From Lutraria lutraria (taxonomy: Eukaryota; Mollusca; Bivalvia; Venerida; Mactridae), in assembly GCA_964023205.1 (NCBI GenBank), contig OZ026844.1, positions 10,526,790-10,590,789 on the forward strand: DNA of 64,000 bases. The letters run 5' to 3'. Below the pieces are notes generated by a model. It had not been told where the DNA came from. It made no database searches and saw nothing but the letters and a program-made list of their open reading frames with translations. The translations under genes and the position numbers were made by a program. Below, in pieces: positions 8,691-18,744 of this stretch (position 1 is the stretch's first letter; every line of letters begins with the position of its first letter).

Positions 8691-10088
8691 TTACTGGTTG
8701 AATAGAAAACAACTGGTTTTTATCGATGAGGTGTTGTACATGGAAGATGGTAACACGGGGGATACCGTACTGGTTCTACCCCGTGAATTACAGGAATAGG
8801 GTATAACTTGGAACCATGACCTCCCGTCCTCGGGCCACCAGGGGGTGCAGAGAACGAAGGAGAGAATGAAGGAAAAGTTTGCCTGGTTCGGTATGGCCAG
8901 AGATATTAAGGGTTACGTGAATGGGTGTGAATCATGTAACCAGAACAAGAAATCCACTAAGCAGGGTAGGTGTCCTATGATAGAATGTCAGGCAGGGGCA
9001 CCTATGGAAAGGGTGCATATTGATTTCTTAGGGCCGTTACCAAAGACTGCCCGGGGAAATGAGTATGTACGCATGATAGTGGATCAGTTCACTAAATGGG
9101 TAGAGTGTATTCCACTGCCGACTCAGACGGCAGAGGCTACAGCAAAGGCTGCAGTCGACCAATTCTTTGCGAGATTTGGGACCCCATTCCAAATCTTCTC
9201 AGATCAGGGTCGTAACTTTTAGTCAAAACTGTTTGCTGAATTATGCAAGGTAATGCAGATTCATAAAACACGTACGACGCCATACAGACCATCAGCCAAT
9301 GGGCAGGTGGAGAGATATAATAGCAGTCTTATGAATGCTATTAGGTGTTTCATTGGAAAATCCCAGAACCAATGAGACCTCTATTTGCAACAAATAGCGG
9401 GAGCTCTCCGATCTTCGGTAAACCGAATGACTGGCTTCACTGCCAATATGATGATGCTGGGGAGAGAGGTAAATACCCCTGCGGATATAATGTTTCCACA
9501 TTATAAGGGAGTAGTTATGGATCAGCCTTCATATGTGCAGGAGCTTGCCGCCAACTTGCAGAAAGCCCATGAGGTAGCCCGGTCTGTCATGAAAACCACT
9601 TCAAAGCGGATGAAAAGAAATTATGATCTCCGCCCCATAGAGAGAAAATATGAGGTGGGAGATGTAATTTATATCTTAGATTATGCAGCTTTGAAAGGTA
9701 AATACAAAAAGCTCTGCCCCCCCCCCCCCCCTGGAAGGGCCCAGCCGTTATAGTTTCCAAACTATCGGATGTGCTTTTCAGGGTGAAACTAAGAAATGCG
9801 GTCATGATGGTAAACCATGATCGCATCAAGAAGTGTAGAGACCGTGAAACCCCACAGTGGATAAAGCACTGGTTAAAACAACCAGATGATGCTGTGGTCA
9901 CAGCTCATGGGGATGACCGGGTGTACTGTTCCTGCAGGCAACCCTGGCAGGGCCGGTTTATGATTCAGTGTAACTACTGTGGGGAATGGTACCATGGGTC
10001 CTGTGTAAATATCACACCGTCCGACGCCGTTGATATTGACCTCTACAGGTGTGCTGACTGTAAAATCAGGAAGCAAGCCGTTGACTAA
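8691..10088 (+). pseudogene. Integrase with H2C2 zinc domain, DDE core, GPY-like module and C-terminal PHD finger
   Basis: Order: a YYWLNRKQLVF lead-in; HHCC zinc domain (HD...GHQG...CESC, ~8812-8940); DDE core with HIDFLGPLP (first Asp), SDQGRNF (second Asp) and PYRPSANGQVERYN (Glu). A basic C-terminal module has DVIYILD and a W-K-G-P-A segment. Then comes a PHD-type finger at 9927-10061 with C-x-C, C-x2-C, H-x2-C and C-x2-C pairs (YCSC, QCNYC, WYHGSC, YRCADC) and the aromatic WYHG step. Breaks in this copy: TAG 8797-8799, TAG 9220-9222, TGA 9373-9375, and a frame change across a run of 15 C at 9717-9731. The end is TAA 10086-10088. PHD fingers commonly read histone H3 tails, so a role in target choice is a reasonable inference. 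Confidence 0.9.
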
Positions 10089-10097
10089 TTCTGTTGT

Positions 10098-10119
10098 GTG
10101 GTTGTACATTTCAGATATG
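10098..10119 (+). promoter_or_regulatory. Splice-acceptor-like site before the third ORF
   Basis: A T/G-rich tract ends in 'tacatttcag', with AG at 10113-10114. The first in-frame ATG of the third ORF starts at 10117, two bases into the presumed exon. With the donor in the LTR this arrangement resembles env expression in gypsy/errantiviruses. It is a sequence match only. Confidence 0.45.
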
Positions 10120-10938
10120 GCAAGTAGTACTATGACTGACGGGTTGGAAAGGGCGAACAATCTCTCAGCCAAAGAGAAGTTGCTAGCCCCTAAGGAACTT
10201 GCCCGGAAGGTGACGGCCTGCAATGACAAACAACGGGGTGAAGATGCCCTGTTGAGACAGGTTGAGGTCGCCAAGAGGACCAATAGGAAGTTGTGGTTGT
10301 CCGCTCTGACCCGGGAGTTGGATGTGTTACAGTACCAGAGAAGGGAATGGTTGGCCCTTTAGCTCCTGCTAGGGTCAAGACTGTCAGTGAGGATGCTCCC
10401 CATGGAATCAGTAGGGACATCCGCATCTGGAACGACCCTTCCCTGGAGAGAGTAGTGGTAGACCTGGGTGGTTTATCCAGCAGCAAGTCGGAGGATATGG
10501 AAGTGGAACCAATTCCTTCGGATCAGGAAGACAAGTTGCTGGAGTCACCGGAGAAGCCGACGAAGCCAATCAGTCCTGTGAGGCCGAGGAGGCGTTCCCC
10601 GTCTGCTGACCTGATGAAAGTTCCCCCCGTACTTGGCAGTCAGTCACGTGAGCGGACTGTTAGTAGCCAGGCTGTTTCTAGGAGTAGATCCAGGGACAGT
10701 CTGAGCAATGAATCACACAAAAGGGTCAGAAGAGGGGATATCCGGGTTACTACTCCGGGCATCCCTAGGTGATTTGATAAGGTACCTGGAATGTGCGGGG
10801 TGTTTGGAGTTAGAGGCAGAGATAGAACCAGAGCTGGTGACAGCGATGGGGGAACTCTGTCAATATCTTCAAATGGAACCCCCGAAGGATTGGAAATTGG
10901 AAACCAAGGGGAACGCAGTCACCGCACTCTTACACTGA
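10117..10938 (+). pseudogene. Third ORF, N-terminal half: charged helical and Ser/Arg/Pro-rich region
   Basis: It starts at ATG 10117, 28 bp after the Pol stop. Residues 1-80 are charged and helical in character (SAKEKLLAPKELARK, LLRQVEVAKRTNRK). The frame then shifts near 10340-10360 into a Pro/Ser/Arg-rich linker (PVRPRRRSPSADL, SRSRSRDSLSNES) that could hold a nuclear-localisation signal. It returns to the first frame near 10710-10770 for a short helical segment (LECAGCLELEAEIEPELV). A TGA at 10936-10938 interrupts it. I see no envelope features: no signal peptide, no cysteine-rich ectodomain, no transmembrane segment. No known domain was recognised in this half. Confidence 0.6.
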
Positions 10939-11895
10939 CGAGTGCTGATGTTGCTGGTGTCTCTGTTGGAACCTCACCAAGTAGAAACTATCAGAGACCA
11001 ATTCCCACTGGAGCCAGAAGAAATGGATATGCTACCGACACTTCCCTGTGGTTTTGACAGTCACTGCCATTTGGATAGAACAATGAGGGATGTAGGGCTA
11101 TGTACTAGCCACCCTCAATTGGACACCATTTTGGCAGCCGTGGACCCCTAGGAGGCGTACGAGGTAAAGGTAAACCGAGTCGTCGGGGTGTTTTGCGATC
11201 CAGAAACTTACCCAAGTCTGGATAGACTGAAATCCTGGGTGGAACAGGGAGTGGTACATACGGTAGGTATCCATCCCAAACGGTCACTAACGGAAGAAGG
11301 TTTTCAGAAATTAAGGAACCTTCTGGAAGAACCGGAGGTGGCCGGACTGGGTGAAGTGGGACTGGACCGAACCGAACCACAAGAGACATGGGTGGGGCAG
11401 ATGTTGAAACTGCAGAAAGTTCTATGTCTGTTGAAGCCAGAACACGTCTTGGTCCTCCATGCTAGAAGCACTCAGCCAGTGTCTGACGAGGCCCTGCTCA
11501 CACTGATGTTCATTCTGAAGTCGCATACCAATGTAAGGCGTGAACAGTTGATCCACGTGCACTGTTTCACAGCCACCACCTTGTTAATAGGCCAATGGTT
11601 GGAGAATTTCCCCAACTCGTACTTCGGTTTGACATCAGTGGTGAAGAAATTTGACAGGAAGTCCGGTCAAGTGGAGGCGATACGGAGTATAGATCAGAGT
11701 AGGCTTCTTCTGGAGACTGACTCACCGTATTTCCCTCCCTCGGGCTATAGAAGATCAATCCCAGCTCTTCTTGGAATGACCGCTGCTACGGTAGGCGAAG
11801 TGCTAGGCATCCCATGGAAGGAGATATTGGAAGTGACTGAACATAATGCTGAGCGGTTGTATGTACAGAAGCAACCGCCCAGGGGACAGTTGTGA
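10939..11895 (+). pseudogene. Third ORF, C-terminal half: TatD/TATDN2-like metal-dependent DNase
   Basis: Same frame throughout, one TAG at 11149-11151, natural end TGA 11893-11895. The TatD signatures appear in the family order. These are SHCHLD (His-x-His, 11062-11070), GIHPK, GLGEVGLD (Glu 11353), VLHAR (His 11458), HVHCF (His 11560) and ETDSPYF (Asp 11719). So every expected metal ligand is present. A C-terminal helix follows (TEHNAERLYVQK). The wording HCFTATT and LLLETDSPYF is closer to eukaryotic TATDN2-type proteins than to the bacterial TatD I know. Known family activity: Mg-dependent nuclease on DNA or RNA-DNA substrates. Why a retrotransposon would carry it is unknown; processing of cDNA ends, flaps or R-loops is speculation. 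Confidence 0.9.
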
Positions 11896-12089
11896 ACCAA
11901 TTGGAGCTGGGGAGGGGGGTAAGGGCTGTTATGTTTTTTTTGGAAAGCAGGATCCTTCCTGCTGGGTGGGTCACTGCATCACGCATGTGACCAGTTAGTG
12001 TCGTGTTTTAGGGTGCCCTGTTGTAAGAACACTCGGATTCAGAGAAACACAGTTCGTGGACCAAGTGCTTTGGATAGAACAGGGAGGTG
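11896..12089 (+). other. 3' untranslated region of the LTR element
   Basis: Non-coding tail between the third ORF and the 3' LTR. It has a G-rich purine tract (ggagctggggagggggg, ~11903-11919) and a shorter purine run (cagggaggtg) directly against the LTR, the better-placed candidate polypurine primer for plus-strand synthesis. Confidence 0.6.
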
Positions 12090-12317
12090 TGTGGTGATTG
12101 GGCCGTATCCGTCTGAGTCCGAATCGGGAGGAACCGGAAGTTAGCGCTTAGCGCAGGGTATTCTGGGAATCGACGCTATCAAAAGAAGACGTATCACAAA
12201 CGACAACACACTAGTAGCTAATCTGCGAATATCTGGTGGTTTAGAAGACATCCATCCATTACAACCTTAGGTGAGTTAATTGTATTGCTTGTTATTGTAA
12301 AACGGTGAATTACAACA
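12090..12317 (+). repeat. 3' LTR
   Basis: 228 bp, differing from the 5' LTR at positions 12110 (C for T) and 12155 (A for T). It is followed directly by the TCTC duplication at 12318-12321. Confidence 0.95.
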
Positions 12318-14580
12318 TCTCCTCCATGGCGTCCTCCTCCGAAAGAGAGAGCTTTCCATCAATTCCCGGCGATTCCGAGTCGGTCCGTATCCTATATAAC
12401 AAACATAAAAGCCAAAAGCATGTGTTGTTACTTCTTAAACTTTTGCCAAAATTACCTTTCAGACTGTCAATCCATAATCACTACACATTTATTTTCCACC
12501 TTCAGTACGCTGACTTTAAAAATCAATACAGCTGTACACATGTCTGTCGGTGTTTCTTTTTGAAGTCAGCTGTCTCCACATATCATTGTCCTGTGCATAT
12601 TTCGGTGTCATAAAACTTGCTGAGACAGGATGGTGTGTAATTTACCGCTTATCTGATTGTTAATTGAAGTTTCACGTGAAATTGGAGTAATAGTAGCAAA
12701 TTGGGACCTTGCATGGTTATTGTTTTAGGTACGTGACGTAGATTAAATAAACAAGTAGTGTCATGCAGTTGTCTATAATTTGAAATCTGATATTTTACAG
12801 TATCAGTAAAACGATTTAAGAATTACATATAAAACTCATACTTAGTTTTATTTTGATCTCATGAAATGTTTCTGTTTTACAGTTTATTATTAATTGTCTA
12901 ATATGAAATATCACTAACAATCGTATTTTCATCTTTTTTTATTATACAGACAAAATAATTGCACCATGATTATTTGTTCAAACATCATAATATATATTGC
13001 GTTCCTGCACATTTTAACAATCAATAATTATAACGTCGGTATGACATAAAAAAGTTGACAATTTTCGAAATTAACTGAAGTTTGTCACACCACCAATGAC
13101 ATCTTTTTTGTATAAATTCAAAACGAATAGCAATGTTCAATTGTTTGTACCGAACGGCTAGTAACCATTAATTTGGATAAGTGTTAAAAAATATTGTCAT
13201 TTATAATACAATATCATTTAAGGCCGTATCTTTACCATAGGCAAGTATTTGCCGATCTGTAAATAAAGTATATATATATAATAGTGCTCGCAGAACGGGT
13301 GTACTGGCTTTTACACTTTGTGAAATATGACGTCACGACATGCGACTATTCTTTCAAAATGGCGGCGCCCTAGGAGATTCGTATAATCACTAAATGACAA
13401 TATTAAATCACCCATATTTTTGTTAAATGGTGGATTTTTAAAAAAAAAATGCAGGAATCATCATAACTTTAATAGTTCTACACGACTAAGTGCTTGAAAA
13501 GTCAACATTGCGTTGCAAATATAAGAATTACATACTAGTGTATGTAACATGATTTGAGTGCAATCAAGACATGTACAAAAATTGTATTCGGTACCCATTA
13601 AAGTATACAGTGCGTGGTTCATTGATTGCTTGCAGCTGAAACACGCGGTCGAAGTAATTGGCCGAAAATTAGAGGATTATTCAAGTAGAAAAGGTTCATT
13701 TAAGATAATGCATCTTCACACTTTTATTTTTAACATTTGATTCCATACATATAAGGGTTTATTTCAGATTCATAAGGCTCTCAGGCACATGTGACCTATA
13801 TACAAATATATAGACGTAGCAAGTTGACAAAAGAGATGGTATAAATTTACATTAAGATTGGTTACCACTTATATAGTACGAGAAAGTGGGAATTTGTTTA
13901 TAGTTCATTCATTAATGCATATTTAACAAATAAGAGGGAAAAAATAATCTGAAAGCTGTAGCTTACAAAATTATTTAGACAGTACAACAGTTATAATAAA
14001 AAGAAAGAGAGAATAATAAGTAGGAATGTGATCGAAGATGGGTTTAAAATATTTGTGTTCGTAACATCGCTGTTGTAGTGGGAAAGGGACATTACTCCCG
14101 CATTGGTTGGTAGGAAATCGTAAAAAAGGTAAATAAAAAAAAAGGTTTACAATTATATTATATATGTTCAAGACTATTAATATTATAATTACCTCTTACA
14201 AATAGGTATTTGGTTGTAAAAAATTCTCAAACGTAGCGTACGGTTGTTGCAGACGAAATCAAGACGCACTTGGCAAATTAGATATTCAAGCGTAAAGATT
14301 GGCATATGTAGCTAAAATATGATAAAATATGTTAAAGTAAATGCCCGAACGCCCCTTTTGTCGTGACGTCGGTCATATATATTGATAAAAAAGTTTAGGA
14401 AATTTTTCGTCACAACATAATTTCTGTGTAGATAAATGATGTAAACATGTTTGTGTGGTAAAAGGTTGTGCCTGGCCCTATAGAACAAAATTATTTCCAT
14501 TTCCCGCGTGATTTCATCGAAAATCACATCGAAATGATGTGCAATCCATGCAGAGCTAAATTTGTAGACTATCCAGTGTC
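12318..14580. other. Non-coding flank of the LTR element
   Basis: The first ~80 bases after the LTR are richer in G+C and CpG than the surroundings and stay open on the minus strand from an ATG at 12357-12359. This may be a first exon split by the insertion, but it is not proven. At 13328-13335 there is a perfect CRE palindrome (TGACGTCA) and at 13356-13366 a YY1-like AAAATGGCGGC. The rest is A+T-rich with no supported gene; open frames at 13558 and 13971 lack motifs. Confidence 0.45.
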
Positions 14581-14636
14581 ACATTACACATTTTCTTTCT
14601 AAGCGTAAGCTGAAACAAATAAATCCGAAAATAACG

Positions 14637-15210
14637 ATGGGACGTCGTCCTGGAATGACGTTGAGGTTGAATAAACTCAGAGCTATTGGAATGCTAATGG
14701 CTGGTATGTATGCTAGAGACGTCGCTCGGCATTTCGATGTTCATGAGTCGACCATCAGTCGCCTAAAGACCAAATTGCAGCAAACAGGCAACGTGACTGA
14801 TCGACCCCGTACTGGACGGTCCCGAAAAACAACACCAAGGGAGGACCGTTATGATATGACTGTCAGAAACAGGCTGCGAGCAGCTGGATTAAGAGGACGT
14901 CGCCCTTACGTCGGTATCCCTCTGACAGACATCGTCAGGCGTGTGTCCATTGGGTTCAGATTCATCGCAGGTGGTCACGCAGACAATGGAATGACGTTCT
15001 ATTTAGTGATGAGTCACGATTTAACCTGTCATTTGCACTGATGGTAGGATTCGTGTTTGGAGGAGATGTAATGAGAGGTTTGATCCTAAAAACGTCATAA
15101 ATCATGATCGTTACGGTGGTGGTAGCGTAATGGTATGGGCGGGAATTTACCATGATGGTAAGACAAAGCTTGTGACGGTTTTCGGGAATCTGACAGCACA
15201 GCCAACTCTA
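14637..15210 (+). pseudogene. Tc1-like transposase, truncated and frame-shifted
   Basis: It begins with MGRRPGMTLRL, then a Tc1-type helix-turn-helix (ARDVARHFDVHESTISRLK) and the GRPR-like hinge (DRPRTGRSRKTTPRED). After a deletion the second helix-turn-helix (TVRNRLRAAGLRGRRP) is present. The frame then shifts near 14930, after which the catalytic-core start is seen: HWVQIHRRWSRRQWNDVLFSDESRF, with the first catalytic Asp in FSDESRF. A further shift is followed by a segment typical of YGGGSVMVWAGI. The sequence stops before the later catalytic residues. No inverted terminal repeats were found. A dead remnant of a cut-and-paste transposon. Confidence 0.85.
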
Positions 15211-15258
15211 AACCTTATTTTTTACTAGGCCTGAGGAATGGTACACCCACCTCCTAAC

Positions 15259-15518
15259 TTTTTAGCTCACCAGAGCACAATGCGTTCATGGTGAGCTTTT
15301 GTGATCACTTTGTGTTTGTCGTGCGTCGTGAAGTGGGGGGTCATATTTACTTTAAACAACTTATCCTCCTACATTATTATGAAAATTGTTACCAAACTTT
15401 GCTAGAATGATCCTTGGGTAGTCCCCATTCTAAGTTCATATAGGAAAAAAATGAAAAAAGTTCCTTCTCCAAATGTCTTTTTGATGAGTGATTATAGGGC
15501 CATTATGGCCCTCTTGTT
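15259..15518 (-). repeat. Terminal-hairpin repeat, short copy
   Basis: Both termini are present in minus orientation: 5' ACAAGAGGGCCATAATGGCCC at the right and the 3' hairpin plus GTGAGCTAAAAAG at the left. Only a short piece of core remains between them, so it is an internal-deletion derivative of the longer copies. Confidence 0.85.
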
Positions 15519-17484
15519 TACCTTTCCGTACAATTTCAAGAACAAAAAAGGCCTTACCTACCTTCCATATTTGACTGTTTTGTAGTTCCGAACAACAGCA
15601 GTGCCTTCAGAGCTTTGATTATTCATGTTATGATTATTTAACCCATTCCTTACTATTGATTCTTTACAACATAAATGTAGGATTTGTCATCACATGTAGG
15701 CAACTAGGTCCCCCCTAAAAAAAGTAGGGCTGCATATCTCAAAGTTTTCAAATCTTTTTGAAGTTCTGAGATATAGTGTACAGTCAAACCTGTGATTAAA
15801 GGCCACCTTTGGGAAAGACAAAATGATAAAACATTATGCCCCCTCAGGGTGATCTTTGACCTGAAAATACACAGGTTCTGTACAGATGATCATGAAGAAC
15901 CAACATGTGAAATTTGATGTTTGTAGTTGTATGCGCACTATCTAGAACGATGGTCCATGGTTGGCTCATACCATATTTGGAGCGAAGTTCCTTTAGCTAC
16001 ACATTACTTTTTCTACTTTCAATTATGTGACGCCTCTTACATCCGCATTGCAAAAATAGTACCAAGTATACATTGCAGACTGCAGTTTTAATAAAAGTTG
16101 GATATATATTGCAGGATTAAAACTGTAAAACTAACAAGTACAAAAAAAGGATAATAATTCAGTATCATCCGCACAAAAGTTGCATTCTACGTTTTGAAAA
16201 TAGCTTCATTCAGTAAAGCAGTGACTGGGACAAATATACACAGGGATTGGAAACTGTCGATTTATTCTAGATGTAATGTCTTTGGTTTGGCCGTGCATGC
16301 TCACTGACTTCTATTCGAATGCGCTTTCAACAAAATCAGCGTCGTTTTACACGCAATGATAGTTTATAATTGATAAATTAAGACTAGAATGTTGGCACAC
16401 AATCGATTTTGGCTTGTATTAACTTCAATATTTTGTTTTAGTTACTTTCAATTTTGACATTTGACATTAGGATATAAAAATTGATGTGTCAGAGGCTATT
16501 TAATCAATCATGTACAGGTAACGGATAAGCCAAGAGACTGCAATGTTATATTAGATTAAACTCAATACACTACAACCACGACTCTGATTCGTGTACGATT
16601 TTAATCAATCAAACCAAAGTTCTGAAAGTTGTCGTCAGGGGCGGCTTCGATTTTCACTCCTGTCACATTAACAAAACATTAAAAATCCGCAGGAGGAAAC
16701 CTTCATGATATATGCATAAAATGTAGCCGCACACGTAGCAGGACCTTAGTCTACCCGAGCAGGACCAAATTTTTTCACTTATGTTTGTTTACAAGTCGAT
16801 TTCTCCACTATAGAATGGCCAATAACAAAATCATTTGGTCATAGTACGCAGTAAACGTTACAGTTTATGATTGTATTTCCAAAAATACGCTTTATTATGC
16901 TTTAAGACAGTATAAAATAGTCGGCAAACAGCATATAGAAAAATATAGTAGTACTTTGGGGGTGTATTAATTGTGGCTTTCCATAGTAAAACAGTTGCTG
17001 AATCATCGTCTAGAACGTCTGCTGTTACTTCCTGAAATGAGATGAAAAGCTATTTTGAACCCCAGCAATAATTTACGAGCAGTTTACGTCTCTTCCAAAC
17101 ACAATTTTGTATCGTCCGTAGCACATTTAATCCATTCGCACGAGTTTCTCGTGTGTCCATTTGTATCACCTGTGAACATTTGTTGGTTTAGATACACTTG
17201 AAGTTACACTTTGTGTAAAACAGACCTGTGTAAGATTTGAACAAAAATGTGGCCATGTGACTCATAAAATTTGGTCATTTATACGTTGGCGGGACAAGGC
17301 AGCTGTCATTGTTTGATAAAAGAGAATGTTTCTGATGAGATTTTGTTCCAAGATGTGGACAGTTTTGGAATGTTGCGACAACTGTACGGATAGGTAAATT
17401 TGTTATTTTGCAATATATTGTGATAAGCTTTAATTCACGTGACGGCTAATTAAGCTTCCTTATATTGTAACATATCATACAAGT
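15519..17484. other. Non-coding stretch
   Basis: No gene seen. Near 15779 the phrase 'tacagtcaaacctgtg' resembles the end of a small MITE seen near 26350-26515. Otherwise mixed A+T-rich sequence without motifs. Confidence 0.4.
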
Positions 17485-17892
17485 ATGGCGGTGCACGTGG
17501 TTTTTCTAATGAGTACTAAAATACTGTACAATAAAATGTCTCGTGTTGTTAAGCAAAGGGGTTTGTCACGAAAAGAAAATCCTAACAATAAATTCTATGT
17601 AACCCATATATATATAGAAGGGAAAGAACTTAGACAATTTGAATTTTCCAACGCATGTTATAAACTTCCCTCACAGGAGATTGAAAATTTATCCATATTT
17701 CACTTGCTACAACAAATCACTCATATAATTAATCACTCATATGTATATAATAAACACAAGGATACATTCTACTGTCTTGAAACTTTACAGCCCAATATAA
17801 ATCCAATTAATGATAAAAACTGGACTTATGTTCGTTTTGACAGATGGCGGGAAAAAATTGTTTCATTCCTTGTGTTTATATATATAGCTTAA
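17485..17892 (+). CDS. Unrecognised 135-codon open frame
   Basis: Opens at ATG 17485 (MAVHVVFLMSTK) and closes at TAA 17890-17892. The peptide is rich in Asn, His, Tyr and Ile, as expected from A+T-rich sequence, and shows no domain I know. There is no clear splice context. It may be a chance frame. It is listed because it is the longest frame outside recognisable elements in this part of the window. Confidence 0.15.
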   Translation: MAVHVVFLMSTKILYNKMSRVVKQRGLSRKENPNNKFYVTHIYIEGKELRQFEFSNACYKLPSQEIENLSIFHLLQQITHIINHSYVYNKHKDTFYCLETLQPNINPINDKNWTYVRFDRWREKIVSFLVFIYIA

Positions 17893-17909
17893 TAGTCCAA
17901 GGCTATCTT

Positions 17910-18048
17910 AACTTTTACTACCTTTCAAGATATTTAAACTGGCTATTTATGAATTTTCAATCGAAAAATGGTCAAACTTTACAAAAAGACACAGTTTTAA
18001 AATCATAAATAGCGAGTTTAAAATATCTTTTAAAGTAGTAAAAGTATA
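17910..18048. repeat. Long inverted repeat (hairpin)
   Basis: The left arm (17910-17957, 'acttttactacctttcaaga' and 'ggctatttatgaatttt') pairs with the right arm (about 17996-18048, 'aaatcataaatagcgag' and 'aaagtagtaaaagtat'). There are few mismatches and a ~40-base loop. It could be the core of a small MITE or a transcribed hairpin; no target duplication was identified. Confidence 0.6.
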
Positions 18049-18147
18049 CATTTTCTGTTAGCGTATTGAGTTGCCCACAGTTGCACTATATACAGATAAT
18101 TATGTTAATATGCCGACTGACTATAAATACAAATTTGTATTCTTGTA

Positions 18148-18744
18148 TTTCATTTTTAATGAGTGCCAATGTGAGTTTTTAGGATCGAGCTATGTCCGTC
18201 GTCGTCTTCCGTCCGTCGTCAACAATTTCTTTAAACAACATCTCCTCCTAATTGAACGAAGCTCTACCAAAGTTGTTCAAAGAATTCCATTCCATGCAGA
18301 TCTCTGGTTGCTATGGCAACCAAAAGGATTTTTTTTGAAAATCTTCAAAAATCTTCTCAAAAACCAGAGGACCTAGAGCTTAGATATTTAGTGCGTAGCA
18401 TTGTCTAGTGGACCTCTACCAAGTTTGTTCAAATTATGGCCCGGGGTAAAAATTGTCCCCCCCCCGCGGTTTACTCTATGTTATATTGGAAAATTAAAAA
18501 ATCTTCTTGTCCAGAACCACAAGGCCTAGAGCTTAGATATTTTGTATGTAGCATTGTCTATTAGACGTCTACCAAGTTCGTGTAAATCTATTGGCCCTGC
18601 CCATTGGGTCAGTTGATTTCAACAACTACTTGACAGTTGGGGTAGATAACTTTTTACCATGATAAATAACTTCCCTTGATTAAATTATTCCTTAGTGCTA
18701 CGATACTCAGGTGAGCGATACAGGGCCATCATGGCCCCTTTGTT
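18148..18744 (-). repeat. Terminal-hairpin repeat, core C
   Basis: Minus orientation. The 5' terminus is at the right (caaaggggccatgatggcccctg). Core C units are marked by 'ctaggccttgtggttctgg', and the 3' zone contains 'ggttgctatggcaacc' (rc also a short palindrome) and a degraded end at the left near 18148. Confidence 0.8.

Larger units (their letters stand above)
3787..12317 (+). mobile_element. Ty3/gypsy-type LTR retrotransposon with PHD-integrase and a TatD-like third ORF
   Basis: An 8531-bp element bounded by 228-bp LTRs (TGTGG...ACA) and a TCTC duplication. The order is LTR, tRNA-Leu-like primer site, gag, zinc knuckle, protease, RT, RNase H, H2C2-type zinc binding, DDE integrase, PHD finger, third ORF with TatD domain, untranslated tail, LTR. 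The domain order (integrase after RNase H) is that of the Ty3/gypsy group. The LTRs differ at only two positions (3807/12110 and 3852/12155). Yet the inside carries about ten frame changes and at least six in-frame stops, so this copy is not expected to be autonomous. The third ORF and the PHD finger are unusual additions; see the individual entries. Confidence 0.95.

Noticed and set aside
9587..9901. 104-codon minus-strand frame across the integrase
   Set aside because: It is antisense to clear integrase sequence and contains a poly-Gly run made by the C15 tract.
10117..10938. Third ORF N-terminal half considered as an envelope glycoprotein
   Set aside because: No signal peptide, cysteine-rich ectodomain, cleavage site or transmembrane segment is visible. 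The composition is charged and Ser/Arg-rich.
12340..12400. Likeness between the 3' flank and the inverse of the LTR start (gattcsgastc)
   Set aside because: About 14 of 24 positions agree; within chance for short G+C-rich words.
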